In this document: positions 41,087-49,051 of the stretch, piece by piece
Layout: every line of letters begins with the position of its first letter
How positions within the stretch are numbered: position 1 is the first letter of the stretch
Origin: Aldehydirespirator sp965203575
Lineage (GTDB): Bacteria; Actinomycetota; Acidimicrobiia; Acidimicrobiales; Aldehydirespiratoraceae
NCBI GenBank assembly: GCA_965203575.1
Contig: OZ241894.1
Coordinates: 3,844,001 to 3,908,000, forward strand
DNA: 64,000 nucleotides
Reading direction: 5' to 3'
Notes under the pieces: model-generated
The model's input: only the letters and a program-made list of their open reading frames with translations
Told to the model about the DNA's origin: nothing
Database searches by the model: none
Made by a program: the position numbers and the translations under genes

Positions 41087-41563
41087 TCAGGGAGTGATCA
41101 CGCAGCCTTCTGTGTCCGGGTCATCGAACGCTGCAGCCCATGTGGCAGCGGTGAAAGTTCCGGGGGCGGTGTAGGTCCACGTAGCCTCCAGGCCATCAAT
41201 ATCGCTATAGATGATCTCTAAGCGATTGCATTCATCTTGGTAGTCAGTCTGTGCAGCCGTGAAGCCAGCCGCGTTAAGGGCGGCGGTGGCGGGGACGTCC
41301 CGTTGAGCTTCTTCAGTAATTCTGGCACCTGCAACCCGGGCGGCCGTTAGACGGGCGCTGGACCCGGATATCTGCTCGGAGGTGTCGTCGACAACGTTGG
41401 TGACCAGCACGACCGCTAGGGCGGCCATTCCGGCCACGGCGGCGACTATCAGGAGCCACTCGAGGGTGGTCAGGCCGCTGTCGTCGCGGCGGTAGCGCTC
41501 GGGCAGCCGCCTGCTGATCGTCTGCGTCAGTTTGCGGCAGGTACGGGCAACGAAACCGGTCAT
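41087..41563 (-). CDS. Small Tad-type pilin 3
   Basis: 158 residues from ATG 41563 with AGGAGG 6 bases upstream, the best ribosome site of the three pilins. The 29-residue leader ends in RRDDSG before LTTLEWLLIVAAVAGMAALA. The outer domain has DYQDECNRLEIIYSDIDGLE and ends DTEGCVITP, so one disulfide is likely. The strong translation signal makes this a candidate major pilin. Likely promoter is in the gap to its right. Confidence 0.78.
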   Translation of the reverse strand: MTGFVARTCRKLTQTISRRLPERYRRDDSGLTTLEWLLIVAAVAGMAALAVVLVTNVVDDTSEQISGSSARLTAARVAGARITEEAQRDVPATAALNAAGFTAAQTDYQDECNRLEIIYSDIDGLEATWTYTAPGTFTAATWAAAFDDPDTEGCVITP

Positions 41564-42244
<681 letters not shown>

Positions 42245-42273
42245 TTGCGGTACGGAGCGCTGGGGGGTAGCGT
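42245..42273 (+). promoter_or_regulatory. Promoter of truncated Uma2 gene 1
   Basis: TTGCGG (42245-42250), 17 bases, TAGCGT (42268-42273). It is the weakest of three homologous promoters in front of the Uma2 genes. An upstream block, GTTGTCGTGTGTTTTTGTGA, is shared with the copy at 44297. Confidence 0.55.
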
Positions 42274-42300
42274 GCGGTGCAGCGGATCGGAGGTGCGCCT

Positions 42301-42573
42301 ATGGGTTCGATGGTGACCGAGCCTCCCGAGATAGAAGTCGACTATCCGGAGGGCACCCCGATGCCGGAGGGGTATCTGCACATGCGGCGGCGCATGGAGC
42401 TGGCGTGGGCGCTGCGGCACTGGTTCGAGCGGCGCGGCGACGACGTGGGCGCCTGGGTGTGCTGCGACATCAGCGTCTACTACAGACAGGGCGACCCCGA
42501 AGGCGTGGTGGCCCCCGACGTGGCCGTCGCGTTCGGCGTCGCCGTCGCACCCATCGCCGCCTTCGGACCCTGA
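42301..42573 (+). pseudogene. Truncated Uma2-family gene 1
   Basis: 90 codons from ATG 42301. The first ~240 coding bases match the complete Uma2 gene at 44380 with a single difference, then identity ends abruptly at VAVAFGV (about 42541) and the frame stops after a short unrelated end (AVAPIAAFGP). The catalytic PD-(D/E)XK core is missing, so no nuclease fold can form. The break point abuts the AlkB gene, which runs into it from the other strand. Confidence 0.85.
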
Positions 42574-43229
42574 GGACCTGCTGTTACGTCTGCTGGGTCC
42601 TGCGAATCCGACGACCGAGGTCGGGAGTGCACGGTCCGGAAGGTCAGCGAGATGCGAGTCGAGCGCCGTCTTCCATCTGGTTCTGTCTTGCGCTTGGCGA
42701 TGCCGTGGCGCCATTCGCGTCGGGCCTCGCCGCTCAGGACGAGCGCTGAACCGACTTCGAGCAGCCTGGACTGCTTGCGGCCTGTGCGCTCGTGCAGAAA
42801 GTCCATCCTCCAGGCGTCCCCCAGCGAGATCGTCGCTACCGCCGGCCCAAAACTCTGATGGTCGATGTGCATGGCAATGCCTTGACCGGGCTCGTACTCG
42901 TTGACGATCACCTGGTTCGGAATCTCATCGAACTCGCCCGTACTGCGGTAGAGCCGTTCCGCGAGAACTGCCAACCGGGGCGGCAATGGACCCCGGTACA
43001 GGTCCTCGGAGATCGTTCTAGCCGTGTAGTCGTACCGCCAGCCGTAGTGGATCACACGTCGCGACAGATCCCGCATCCACTCTTCCGGTGGACGTGAAGT
43101 GAGCCACTCGTATTGCTCCTCAGCCTCTTCAGGGGACAGGAAACCTGGGAGGTACTTCGATCCAGGGATCTCAGACTCTGCATCGCTTGGATGGCCCCTG
43201 TCCGTCAGCGGCAGGGGCAGCTGACTCAT
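42480..43229 (-). CDS. AlkB-like 2OG-Fe(II) dioxygenase
   Basis: 249 residues from ATG 43229 with AGGGGAG upstream; the start overlaps the stop of the methyltransferase gene (ATGA). Typical AlkB blocks are present: NQVIVNEYEPGQGIAMHIDH with the H-x-D iron ligands, ISLGDAWRMDF, LVLSGEARREWRHGI with the distal His, and RRSTRISLTFR with the 2-oxoglutarate and substrate Arg residues. AlkB proteins remove methyl groups from DNA, RNA or protein. The last ~50 residues (after LTFR) are unusual low-complexity sequence read antisense through the truncated Uma2 copy, so the original C-terminus may have been replaced. Confidence 0.88.
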   Translation of the reverse strand: MSQLPLPLTDRGHPSDAESEIPGSKYLPGFLSPEEAEEQYEWLTSRPPEEWMRDLSRRVIHYGWRYDYTARTISEDLYRGPLPPRLAVLAERLYRSTGEFDEIPNQVIVNEYEPGQGIAMHIDHQSFGPAVATISLGDAWRMDFLHERTGRKQSRLLEVGSALVLSGEARREWRHGIAKRKTEPDGRRRSTRISLTFRTVHSRPRSSDSQDPADVTAGPQGPKAAMGATATPNATATSGATTPSGSPCL

Positions 43230-44014
43230 TGCGCTCCCCTGATGCTCATGATTGCTCTCGACCTGTTCCGCAAGACGTCCGGAGGAATACGGACCCGCTT
43301 CCAAGTATGGCCGGCTGCTGCGCCTACAGAGGTGCGGCGCAACTTGCGATGGAGGCGCTTCGCTGCGTCATCGAACTCTAGGAGCCGGTCACGCGCGTAC
43401 CCATCTACAGCCAGCACGTCCACCGCGTCCCTGCCCATGGCCAAACGGTTGCACATCTTCGCCAAGCTGCTGATCGCTCTTCCATCGCCCTCGTTCGACT
43501 GGATCAACACATATCCGAAGGTGATCAGCAGGTATGCGTCCCCGGTCACCGCGCCAACGGACTTCCTGAGAGCCTTGCGCGAGTCCGTGTATTGAACCTT
43601 GTTGCGAGTCCCGAGGTCCTTCTGGATTCGCTTGGCGAGCTTCACCATCGCCGGACAACGGTCGTACCCGAACTGCTTCAGGCCCGGTCGGTTCTTCCGC
43701 TCCCAGTTCTGTTGCACATAGTCGTACACGACCCAATTGAAGATGCCAGGTCCCGTACCCAGGTCAACATGAATGATCAGCGACTTGGACCCTCCGCGTT
43801 CAACGTCGAGACCCCGTCCGAAACCGTAGTCCAGCATTCTCATGCAGTAGTCGTAGCGACAGTGGTTTCGCTCGCCGACGATGTACCTCTTCATGTAGCC
43901 GGCACACTGCTTCGGTGTCGCATCCTCAGGCATGCGATACGGCACCCCCGCGGTGCCTGTCTTGGTGATCACTCGGTCACAGACGTCCAGGTACCGGTCT
44001 CGGAGCAGCCTCAT
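43226..44014 (-). CDS. Class I SAM-dependent methyltransferase-like protein
   Basis: 262 residues from ATG 44014 with AGGGGAG 8 bases upstream. SLIIHVDLGTGPGIFNWVVY fits methyltransferase motif I, and FGYDRCPAMVKLAKRIQKDL the following acidic and helical block. TGDAYLLITFGYVLIQSN could be motif IV-V. The N-terminal ~90 residues are Cys/Tyr-rich (RYIVGERNHCRYDYCMRM) and unlike common families. It is the first gene of a two-gene operon with AlkB. I do not recognise the precise family; nucleic acid or small-molecule substrates are both possible. Confidence 0.6.
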   Translation of the reverse strand: MRLLRDRYLDVCDRVITKTGTAGVPYRMPEDATPKQCAGYMKRYIVGERNHCRYDYCMRMLDYGFGRGLDVERGGSKSLIIHVDLGTGPGIFNWVVYDYVQQNWERKNRPGLKQFGYDRCPAMVKLAKRIQKDLGTRNKVQYTDSRKALRKSVGAVTGDAYLLITFGYVLIQSNEGDGRAISSLAKMCNRLAMGRDAVDVLAVDGYARDRLLEFDDAAKRLHRKLRRTSVGAAAGHTWKRVRIPPDVLRNRSRAIMSIRGAQ

Positions 44015-44323
44015 GTCGCGTGCTCCCCTGCCACGACGCCGACGCTAGCCGCCTGCCAGCACCCCGGCGACGGCAACGTCAGCCAGGTCCCGTCCGGAAG
44101 CGGCGGCAGGCACCGTTCCCGTCCGGCGTTGCACGACAACGACAGCACTCGCAGACTGCCAAGACGGCCGAACGAGGCCCGAACCGCCATGGCCAGACGG
44201 TGCCTGTCGAGGGCCGGCTCGATCAGTGCGCCCAGACTGCCCAGCTCGGGCAGCAGGCCGCCCCAAACTCGGGCCATCCCGGGTGCTGTGTGGTGGGTTG
44301 TCGTGTGTTTTAGTGATTTCTGG
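44015..44323. other. Gap between methyltransferase gene and Uma2 gene 2
   Basis: About 310 bases without a supported gene. A short minus-strand frame gives fragments with Cys and Trp but no family. The right end carries the GTTGTCGTGTGTTTTAGTGA block shared with Uma2 copy 1. Confidence 0.5.
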
Positions 44324-44352
44324 TTGCACCGCAGCGGGTTGGGCGGTAGTGT
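44324..44352 (+). promoter_or_regulatory. Promoter of Uma2 gene 2
   Basis: TTGCAC (44324-44329), 17 bases, TAGTGT (44347-44352). The same boxes and spacing occur before Uma2 gene 3 although the spacers differ, which supports both as real promoters. Confidence 0.65.
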
Positions 44353-44379
44353 CGGGTGCAGCGGATCGGAGGTGCGCCT

Positions 44380-45264
44380 ATGGGTTCGATGGTGACCGAG
44401 CCTCCCGAGATAGAAGTCGACTATCCGGAGGGCACCCCGATGCCGGAGGGGTATCTGCACATGCGGCGGCGCATGGAGCTGGCGTGGGCGCTGCGGCACT
44501 GGTTCGAGCGGCGCGGCGACGACGTGGGTGCCTGGGTGTGCTGCGACATCAGCGTCTACTACAGACAGGGCGACCCCGAAGGCGTGGTGGCCCCCGACGT
44601 GGCCGTCGCGTTCGGCGTCGACGCCGCCGCCATGGAGACCGAGAACACCTTCCGGGTGTGGGACGCCGGCGCCGCGCCGTGCTTCGTGCTGGAGGTCGCG
44701 TCGCCCACGACCTTCAAGGTCGACCTCGACGACAAGCCCGACAAATACGCCGAGCTCGGCGTGCAGGAGTACTGGCGCCTCGACCCCACCGGCGGCGACC
44801 TGCTCGACCCGCCCCTGCAGGGCGAGACACGCGTCTCGGGCCGCTGGGCGCCCATCGAGGCCACCCCCGACACCGGCGGCGGGCTGCGCGCCCGCAGCAG
44901 CGTGCTCGGCCTCGACCTGTGCTGGCAGCCGCCCAAACTGCGGCTATGGGACATCACCGAGCGCGCCTGGCTCCCCGACCCCGACGACGAGGCCGCCGCC
45001 CGCCAAGCAGCCGAGACACGAGCCGCCAACGAAACCACCGCCCGCAAAGCAGCCGAGACACGAGCCGCCAACGAGACCACCGCCCGCCAAGCAGCCGAGA
45101 CACGAGCCGCCAACGAAACCACCGCCCGCAAAGCAGCCGAGACACGAGCCGCCAACGAGACCACCGCCCGCAAAGCAGCCGAGACACGAGCCGCCGCCGC
45201 GGAGGCGGAGGTCGCGGAGCTTCGAGCCCGCCTCCCCCGCACCCCCGGCGAACCCGCCGAATAG
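44380..45264 (+). CDS. Uma2-family putative nuclease 2 with coiled-coil repeat tail
   Basis: 294 residues from ATG 44380 with GGAGG 7 bases upstream. Uma2 (DUF820) proteins have a PD-(D/E)XK-like fold; here APDVAVAFG, RVWDAGAAPCFVLEVASPTT (the E-V-x-S core) and DKPDKYAELGVQEYWRLDP (K/Y helix) are the family blocks. Residues ~205-280 are five 14-residue repeats (AAETRAANETTARK or ...Q) encoded by 42-bp units at about 45000-45210, predicted as a helix or coiled coil. Uma2 proteins are multiplied in many bacteria, function unsettled. Confidence 0.8.
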   Translation: MGSMVTEPPEIEVDYPEGTPMPEGYLHMRRRMELAWALRHWFERRGDDVGAWVCCDISVYYRQGDPEGVVAPDVAVAFGVDAAAMETENTFRVWDAGAAPCFVLEVASPTTFKVDLDDKPDKYAELGVQEYWRLDPTGGDLLDPPLQGETRVSGRWAPIEATPDTGGGLRARSSVLGLDLCWQPPKLRLWDITERAWLPDPDDEAAARQAAETRAANETTARKAAETRAANETTARQAAETRAANETTARKAAETRAANETTARKAAETRAAAAEAEVAELRARLPRTPGEPAE

Positions 45265-45409
45265 GCGCACACCGGCGACCCATCGGTCTACGGCCTGCCG
45301 GAGACGCCCGGACACGACCACCACCGGGGTGACTCGCAGCCTCTACGGCCGCTATCCAGCGCAGTTATGCGATGTGCTGTGAGTTGTAGCATGTTCTTGT
45401 GATCACCAG

Positions 45410-45438
45410 TTGCACCACAATGGATTCGGAGGTAGTGT
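45410..45438 (+). promoter_or_regulatory. Promoter of Uma2 gene 3
   Basis: TTGCAC (45410-45415), 17 bases, TAGTGT (45433-45438), then the shared leader GTGCAGCGGATCGGAGGTGC with the ribosome site. Confidence 0.65.
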
Positions 45439-45468
45439 TCCCGGTGCAGCGGATCGGAGGTGCGCTCT

Positions 45469-46221
45469 ATGGGTTTGATCGCGAACCAGCCTCCTGAGGA
45501 CTACGTCTACTATCCGGAGGGAGACCCAGAGCCGGACGGGGATCTGTACACGCGGCGGCGCATGGAGTTGGTGTTCGCGCTGCGGCACTGGTTCGACCGG
45601 CGCGGCGACGACCTGGGCGCGTGGGTGTGCTGCGACATCAATGTCCACTACACGAAAGACGGCAACAAGCAGATCGACGGCAGTACGGTGGTGACTACCG
45701 AAGTGGCCGTCGCGTTCGGGGTCGACCCGGCCACAGTGCAGTACAGAGGCCACTACCGGGTGTGGGACGCCGGCGCGGTACCGTGCTTCGCGCTGGAGAT
45801 CGCGTCCCCCAACACGGTCTCCGACGACCTGCGCGTGAAGCCCAAACAGTACGCCGAGCTCGGCGTGGAGGAGTACTGGCGCTTCGACCCCACCGGCGGC
45901 GACCTGCTCGACCCGCCGCTCCAGGGCGAGAGACGCGTCTCGGGCCGATGGGAGCCCATCGAGGTCACACCCGACGGCGGCGGGCTGCGGGGCCGCAGCA
46001 ACGTGCTGGGCCTGGACCTGTGCTGGCAATCGCCCAAACTGCGGCTGTGGGACATCACCGAACACGCCTGGATCCCCGACCCCGACGACCTCGCCGCCCT
46101 ACTCGCCGACGAAACCGCCGCCCGCCGAGCAGCCGAGACACGAGCGGCCGCCGCGGGGGCGGAGGTCGCGGAGCTTCGAGCCCGCCTCCCCCGCACCCCC
46201 GGCGAACCCGCCCAAGGCTGA
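45469..46221 (+). CDS. Uma2-family putative nuclease 3
   Basis: 250 residues from ATG 45469 with GGAGG upstream. Same family and order as gene 2, about 65-70% alike by eye: TEVAVAFGVDP, RVWDAGAVPCFALEIASPNT, VKPKQYAELGVEEYWRFDPT and LGLDLCWQSPKLRLWDITEH. It lacks the tandem 14-residue repeats; a single ETAARRAAETRAAAAGAEVA helix takes their place before the common end ELRARLPRTPGEPA. It has an own promoter, so the three genes are independent units. Confidence 0.8.
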   Translation: MGLIANQPPEDYVYYPEGDPEPDGDLYTRRRMELVFALRHWFDRRGDDLGAWVCCDINVHYTKDGNKQIDGSTVVTTEVAVAFGVDPATVQYRGHYRVWDAGAVPCFALEIASPNTVSDDLRVKPKQYAELGVEEYWRFDPTGGDLLDPPLQGERRVSGRWEPIEVTPDGGGLRGRSNVLGLDLCWQSPKLRLWDITEHAWIPDPDDLAALLADETAARRAAETRAAAAGAEVAELRARLPRTPGEPAQG

Positions 46222-46346
46222 TCGTCATCACCGCCGTCGGCGGCTACACCTCCGACTGGTCTATGTCGAGAATCAACACGATGGTCACCCAAGCCACCGT
46301 CGGCCTACCTGTGTGTCTGTCTTGGGGCTGTCGGCGGTCTCGGCCG

Positions 46347-46697
46347 CTAGTCGACTGCGGCTGCTCGAACGGCTGAAGCCGGTCGGAACGCGGCGATGTG
46401 CTCGGCGTCGGTCGAGATGTGCGGCCCGCCTATTAGGTCGATGCAGTACGGGACTGCGGCGAACACCGCGTCGAGGCACTCCGAGATCGCCTTGGGCTGA
46501 CCCGGCAGGTTGATCACCAGGGCACCGTCGCAGATGCCGGCTGTCTGGCGGGACAGGATCGCAGTCGGCACTGCCTTCAGCGAAGCGGTCCGCATCGCCT
46601 CCCCGAAGCCGGGCAGCATCTTGGAACAAGCTGCCGCGGTGGCCTCAGGGGTGACGTCGCGGAGCGCCGGGCCCGTGCCGCCAGTGGTAAGACCTCT
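46347..46697 (-). pseudogene. mogA: mogA remnant (molybdopterin adenylyltransferase), N-terminus lost
   Basis: From 46697 leftwards the minus strand encodes GLTTGGTGPALRDVTPEATA, EAMRTASLKAVPTAILSRQT, ALVINLPGQPKAISECLDAV and VPYCIDLIGGPHIST, close to the C-terminal two thirds of MogA, which adenylates molybdopterin in cofactor synthesis. The first ~70 residues are missing: at 46697 the sequence switches to a lipoprotein gene on the other strand. The open frame continues to the right only as antisense of that gene. Probably dead; another mogA or moaB would be needed for the Mo-enzymes implied by the cox genes. Confidence 0.8.
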
Positions 46698-47060
46698 GCG
46701 GCGCTCTACGTCAGCTCCGACGGCAGCGCCATCTACGCCTACTCCTCGCTCGGCATGGTGCATCCGCTGATGGAGGCCCTCGGCATGACCAACGTGTTCG
46801 CCGAACTCAGCGAGCGAGTGCCCGAGGTCTCGATCGAAGAGGTCATCGGTCGCAACCCCGAGATCCTGGTCCTGCTCTATGACGACTTCGGTCTCACCCC
46901 CGACGAGATCACCGCACTGGTCACCGATCTCCAGGGCGCCAGCAGCATCACCGCGGTCGAGCAAGGCGCTGTGTACCCGCTCCTGTTCAACTTTGCCGAG
47001 CCTCCGACACCGCTCGTCGTGAAGGGCCTGTCTGAGCTCAGCGCTCAGATCACCGAATGA
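46698..47060 (+). pseudogene. Remnant of a siderophore/metal ABC substrate-binding protein, N-terminus lost
   Basis: The plus-strand frame starts abruptly at the mogA junction and encodes ALYVSSDGSAIYAYSSLGMV, MEALGMTNVFAELSERVPEV, IEEVIGRNPEILVLLYDDFG and the end LVVKGLSELSAQITE, matching the C-terminal lobe of FepB/BtuF-type binding proteins. Signal peptide and first lobe are absent. An ABC ATPase gene follows after 7 bases; the permease gene expected between them is missing. Confidence 0.75.
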
Positions 47061-47067
47061 CGAACCC

Positions 47068-47832
47068 GTGATTGCGGCCACTGGCATCGACCTGCGGCTC
47101 GGCACCGTCGATGTCCTGTCCGGGGCGCAGCTCGGCACGCGCCCCGGACAGGTCGTCGGCCTCATCGGGCCCAACGGCAGCGGCAAGTCATCACTGCTGC
47201 GCTGCCTGTACGGCATGCTCCGCCCGAACCGAGGCGCCGTTCTCATCGACGACGTAGCGATCGGGTCGATGTCGCAACGCTCGATCGCGCGTGCGGTCGC
47301 TGTCGTGACTCAAGACGCCTCAGCCGACGGGATCGATATCACGGTCGGCGAGTTCGTGCTCTTGGGACGCCACGTTCATCGCGGCGACCATCAAGGCTTC
47401 ACCGACGATGACCGCAAAGCCGTGCTCGACGGGCTGGAGATGGTGGACATGTCGGGCTTCGCCGACCGCAGCATCCACCACCTGTCAGGCGGGGAACGCC
47501 AACGGGTGATGATCGCCCGGTGCATCGCGCAGCAGAGCCCGGTCATCCTGCTCGACGAACCCACGAATCATCTCGACGTCCGCTACCAGCACGAGGTGCT
47601 CGCGCTGGTTCGGCGCCTCAGGAACGACACCATCGTGGTGCTTCACGACCTCAACCTGGCCAGCCGCTACTGCGATCATCTCGCCCTTCTCGACCAAGGC
47701 AGGGTGGTGCATCAGGGCCGGCCCGACGACGTTCTGCGAAGCGAGGTGCTCGAACCCGTCTACGGCATTGAGGTGCGACGACTTGCGGACGGGCGGCACT
47801 CCCACCTCGCGTTCGGCCCTCTCTCGCCGTGA
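47068..47832 (+). CDS. ABC transporter ATP-binding protein, FepC/BtuD type
   Basis: 254 residues from GTG 47068. Walker A is GLIGPNGSGKSSLL, the Q-loop is in VAVVTQDASADG, the signature is HHLSGGERQRVMIA, Walker B is PVILLDEPTNHLD and the H-loop is VVLHDLNLAS. The FHUC/BtuD subgroup powers iron-siderophore, haem or cobalamin import. The adjacent binding-protein gene is truncated and no permease gene is present, so this copy may be orphaned or serve a permease elsewhere. A Fur-family gene is convergent on its right, in keeping with metal supply. Confidence 0.88.
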   Translation: MIAATGIDLRLGTVDVLSGAQLGTRPGQVVGLIGPNGSGKSSLLRCLYGMLRPNRGAVLIDDVAIGSMSQRSIARAVAVVTQDASADGIDITVGEFVLLGRHVHRGDHQGFTDDDRKAVLDGLEMVDMSGFADRSIHHLSGGERQRVMIARCIAQQSPVILLDEPTNHLDVRYQHEVLALVRRLRNDTIVVLHDLNLASRYCDHLALLDQGRVVHQGRPDDVLRSEVLEPVYGIEVRRLADGRHSHLAFGPLSP

Positions 47833-47935
47833 CCGGCAACGGGCGATGAGCAAAGCGCCAAGCGACCCGGCTTAGAGCGCCACCGCCTCGCAGCCGCCGC
47901 CACCGGTTGTTCAGTCGAGGGTCTTCATTCGCCAG

Positions 47936-48379
47936 TCAAGCGCAGTCGGGGCAGGTTCCGAAGACGTCGAGCCGGTGGGTGCTCGGCTGGAACCCGCTCG
48001 CGCCCACCGCCTTGTCGAGTGATGTCTTGAGGCTGCGTTCGTCCTCGGCAGGCATGAAGAAGTCGTCAACCGTGCTGCACACAGTGCAGATGGTGTGGTG
48101 GTGGCGGCCGATGATGTCCTCGGAGAACTCGTAGCGAGTCGGGTCATCGACCCCGACAACACGCCGAACGATGCCCACGCTCTCGAGGTCGGCCATGTTG
48201 CGATACAGAGAACTCTGGGTCAGGCGAGGCCGGAACTCGAGCATCTCGGGGATGGTCGCGGGTCGAGAGGCGCTAACGAGGAGTTCCACAAGCTCTCGCC
48301 GACCCTTGGTGTAGAGCTGGCCGGCTTCATGCAGGCGGGCCGACACCAATTCGTGGGTTTCGGCGAGTCGTTCGCCCAT
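47936..48379 (-). CDS. Fur-family metal-dependent regulator
   Basis: 147 residues. The winged helix reads TKGRRELVELLVSASRPATI and RLTQSSLYRNMADLESVGIV; the metal and dimerisation part has RHHHTICTVCSTVDDF and a C-terminal FGTCPDCA, giving two Cys-x2-Cys pairs for structural zinc. Whether it is Fur, Zur or another member cannot be decided. The ABC ATPase next door is a plausible target. It ends close to tRNA-Leu on its right side. Confidence 0.88.
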   Translation of the reverse strand: MGERLAETHELVSARLHEAGQLYTKGRRELVELLVSASRPATIPEMLEFRPRLTQSSLYRNMADLESVGIVRRVVGVDDPTRYEFSEDIIGRHHHTICTVCSTVDDFFMPAEDERSLKTSLDKAVGASGFQPSTHRLDVFGTCPDCA

Positions 48380-48466
48380 CAGTGCATCCTACAGAGGTCG
48401 GTTGCGCCGACGTAGGAACAATTCCCATTCTGGTTGGAGTCCTGTCCGGTAGCGCGGATTGTTCGG

Positions 48467-48550
48467 TGCCCGGGGTGGGACTCGAACCCACATGTCCGTT
48501 GGGACAGCCCGTTTTAAGCGGGCCGCGTCTGCCAGTTGCGCCACCCGGGC
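48467..48550 (-). tRNA. tRNA-Leu (anticodon TAA)
   Basis: On the minus strand a complete 84-base tRNA starts GCCCGGGTGGCGCAACTGGC and ends in the T-arm GTTCGAGTCCCACCCCGGGC plus discriminator A. The acceptor stem GCCCGGG pairs with CCCGGGC. The anticodon arm CCCGCTTAAAACGGG shows anticodon TAA, and a long variable arm is present as required for tRNA-Leu. The 3' CCA is not encoded. Confidence 0.93.
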
Positions 48551-48598
48551 ATGTCGTCACGGTAGCCCGTGGCCCGCCGACCGCCAGCCCCGGCGAGG

Positions 48599-49015
48599 TC
48601 AAGCTGCGGTGGCTTCCCTGGGTTGGAGTGGTGAAGGCGGGGCGGTCTCGACTACCTCCGTCCTCAGGGTGAGTGCGCCGGCGTCACCGTCTTCACCCTC
48701 GCCGTCGACGGCCAGCCACAGGGCGGAACGCACCAGGTCGGCTTTGGAGTCCTCGAGATAGTTGGCCACCACGATCCCCTCGATCATGTCGGACAGGACC
48801 GCTCCGCGGGGCCGGTCCCCGAGGCGGACCGACACCACCGGCGACCCGTTGCGGCGGCGGATGGACCGGTGGAGGTCGGAGCGGGACGGCGGGCTGGCGA
48901 AGACCGGCACTACCAGGCCGCGCAGGTGGGAGGCCCGTGCGAGCGAGCGGGCTGCGGCTCCGAAGTCGAGAGATGTCATTCCCACGAGAGCTATGGTCGC
49001 GCCGGGGTGTGACAT
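48599..49015 (-). CDS. Conserved-looking hypothetical protein
   Basis: 138 residues from ATG 49015. Contains TIALVGMTSLDFGAAARSLA, VVPVFASPPSRSD, RNGSPVVSVRLGDRP and GIVVANYLEDSKADLVRSAL. Alternating strands and helices suggest a small alpha/beta fold; no motif is recognised. It is divergent from the PD-(D/E)XK nuclease gene with only 36 bases between starts, so the two may share a promoter region. Confidence 0.6.
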   Translation of the reverse strand: MSHPGATIALVGMTSLDFGAAARSLARASHLRGLVVPVFASPPSRSDLHRSIRRRNGSPVVSVRLGDRPRGAVLSDMIEGIVVANYLEDSKADLVRSALWLAVDGEGEDGDAGALTLRTEVVETAPPSPLQPREATAA

Positions 49016-49051
49016 CGCCCCGCCCCCGCCCAGGAGCCAGTCGTTAACACC

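Noticed and set aside
48380..48466. Attachment site of an integrated element at tRNA-Leu
   Set aside because: No integrase gene and no second copy of the tRNA 3' end were seen in the window.
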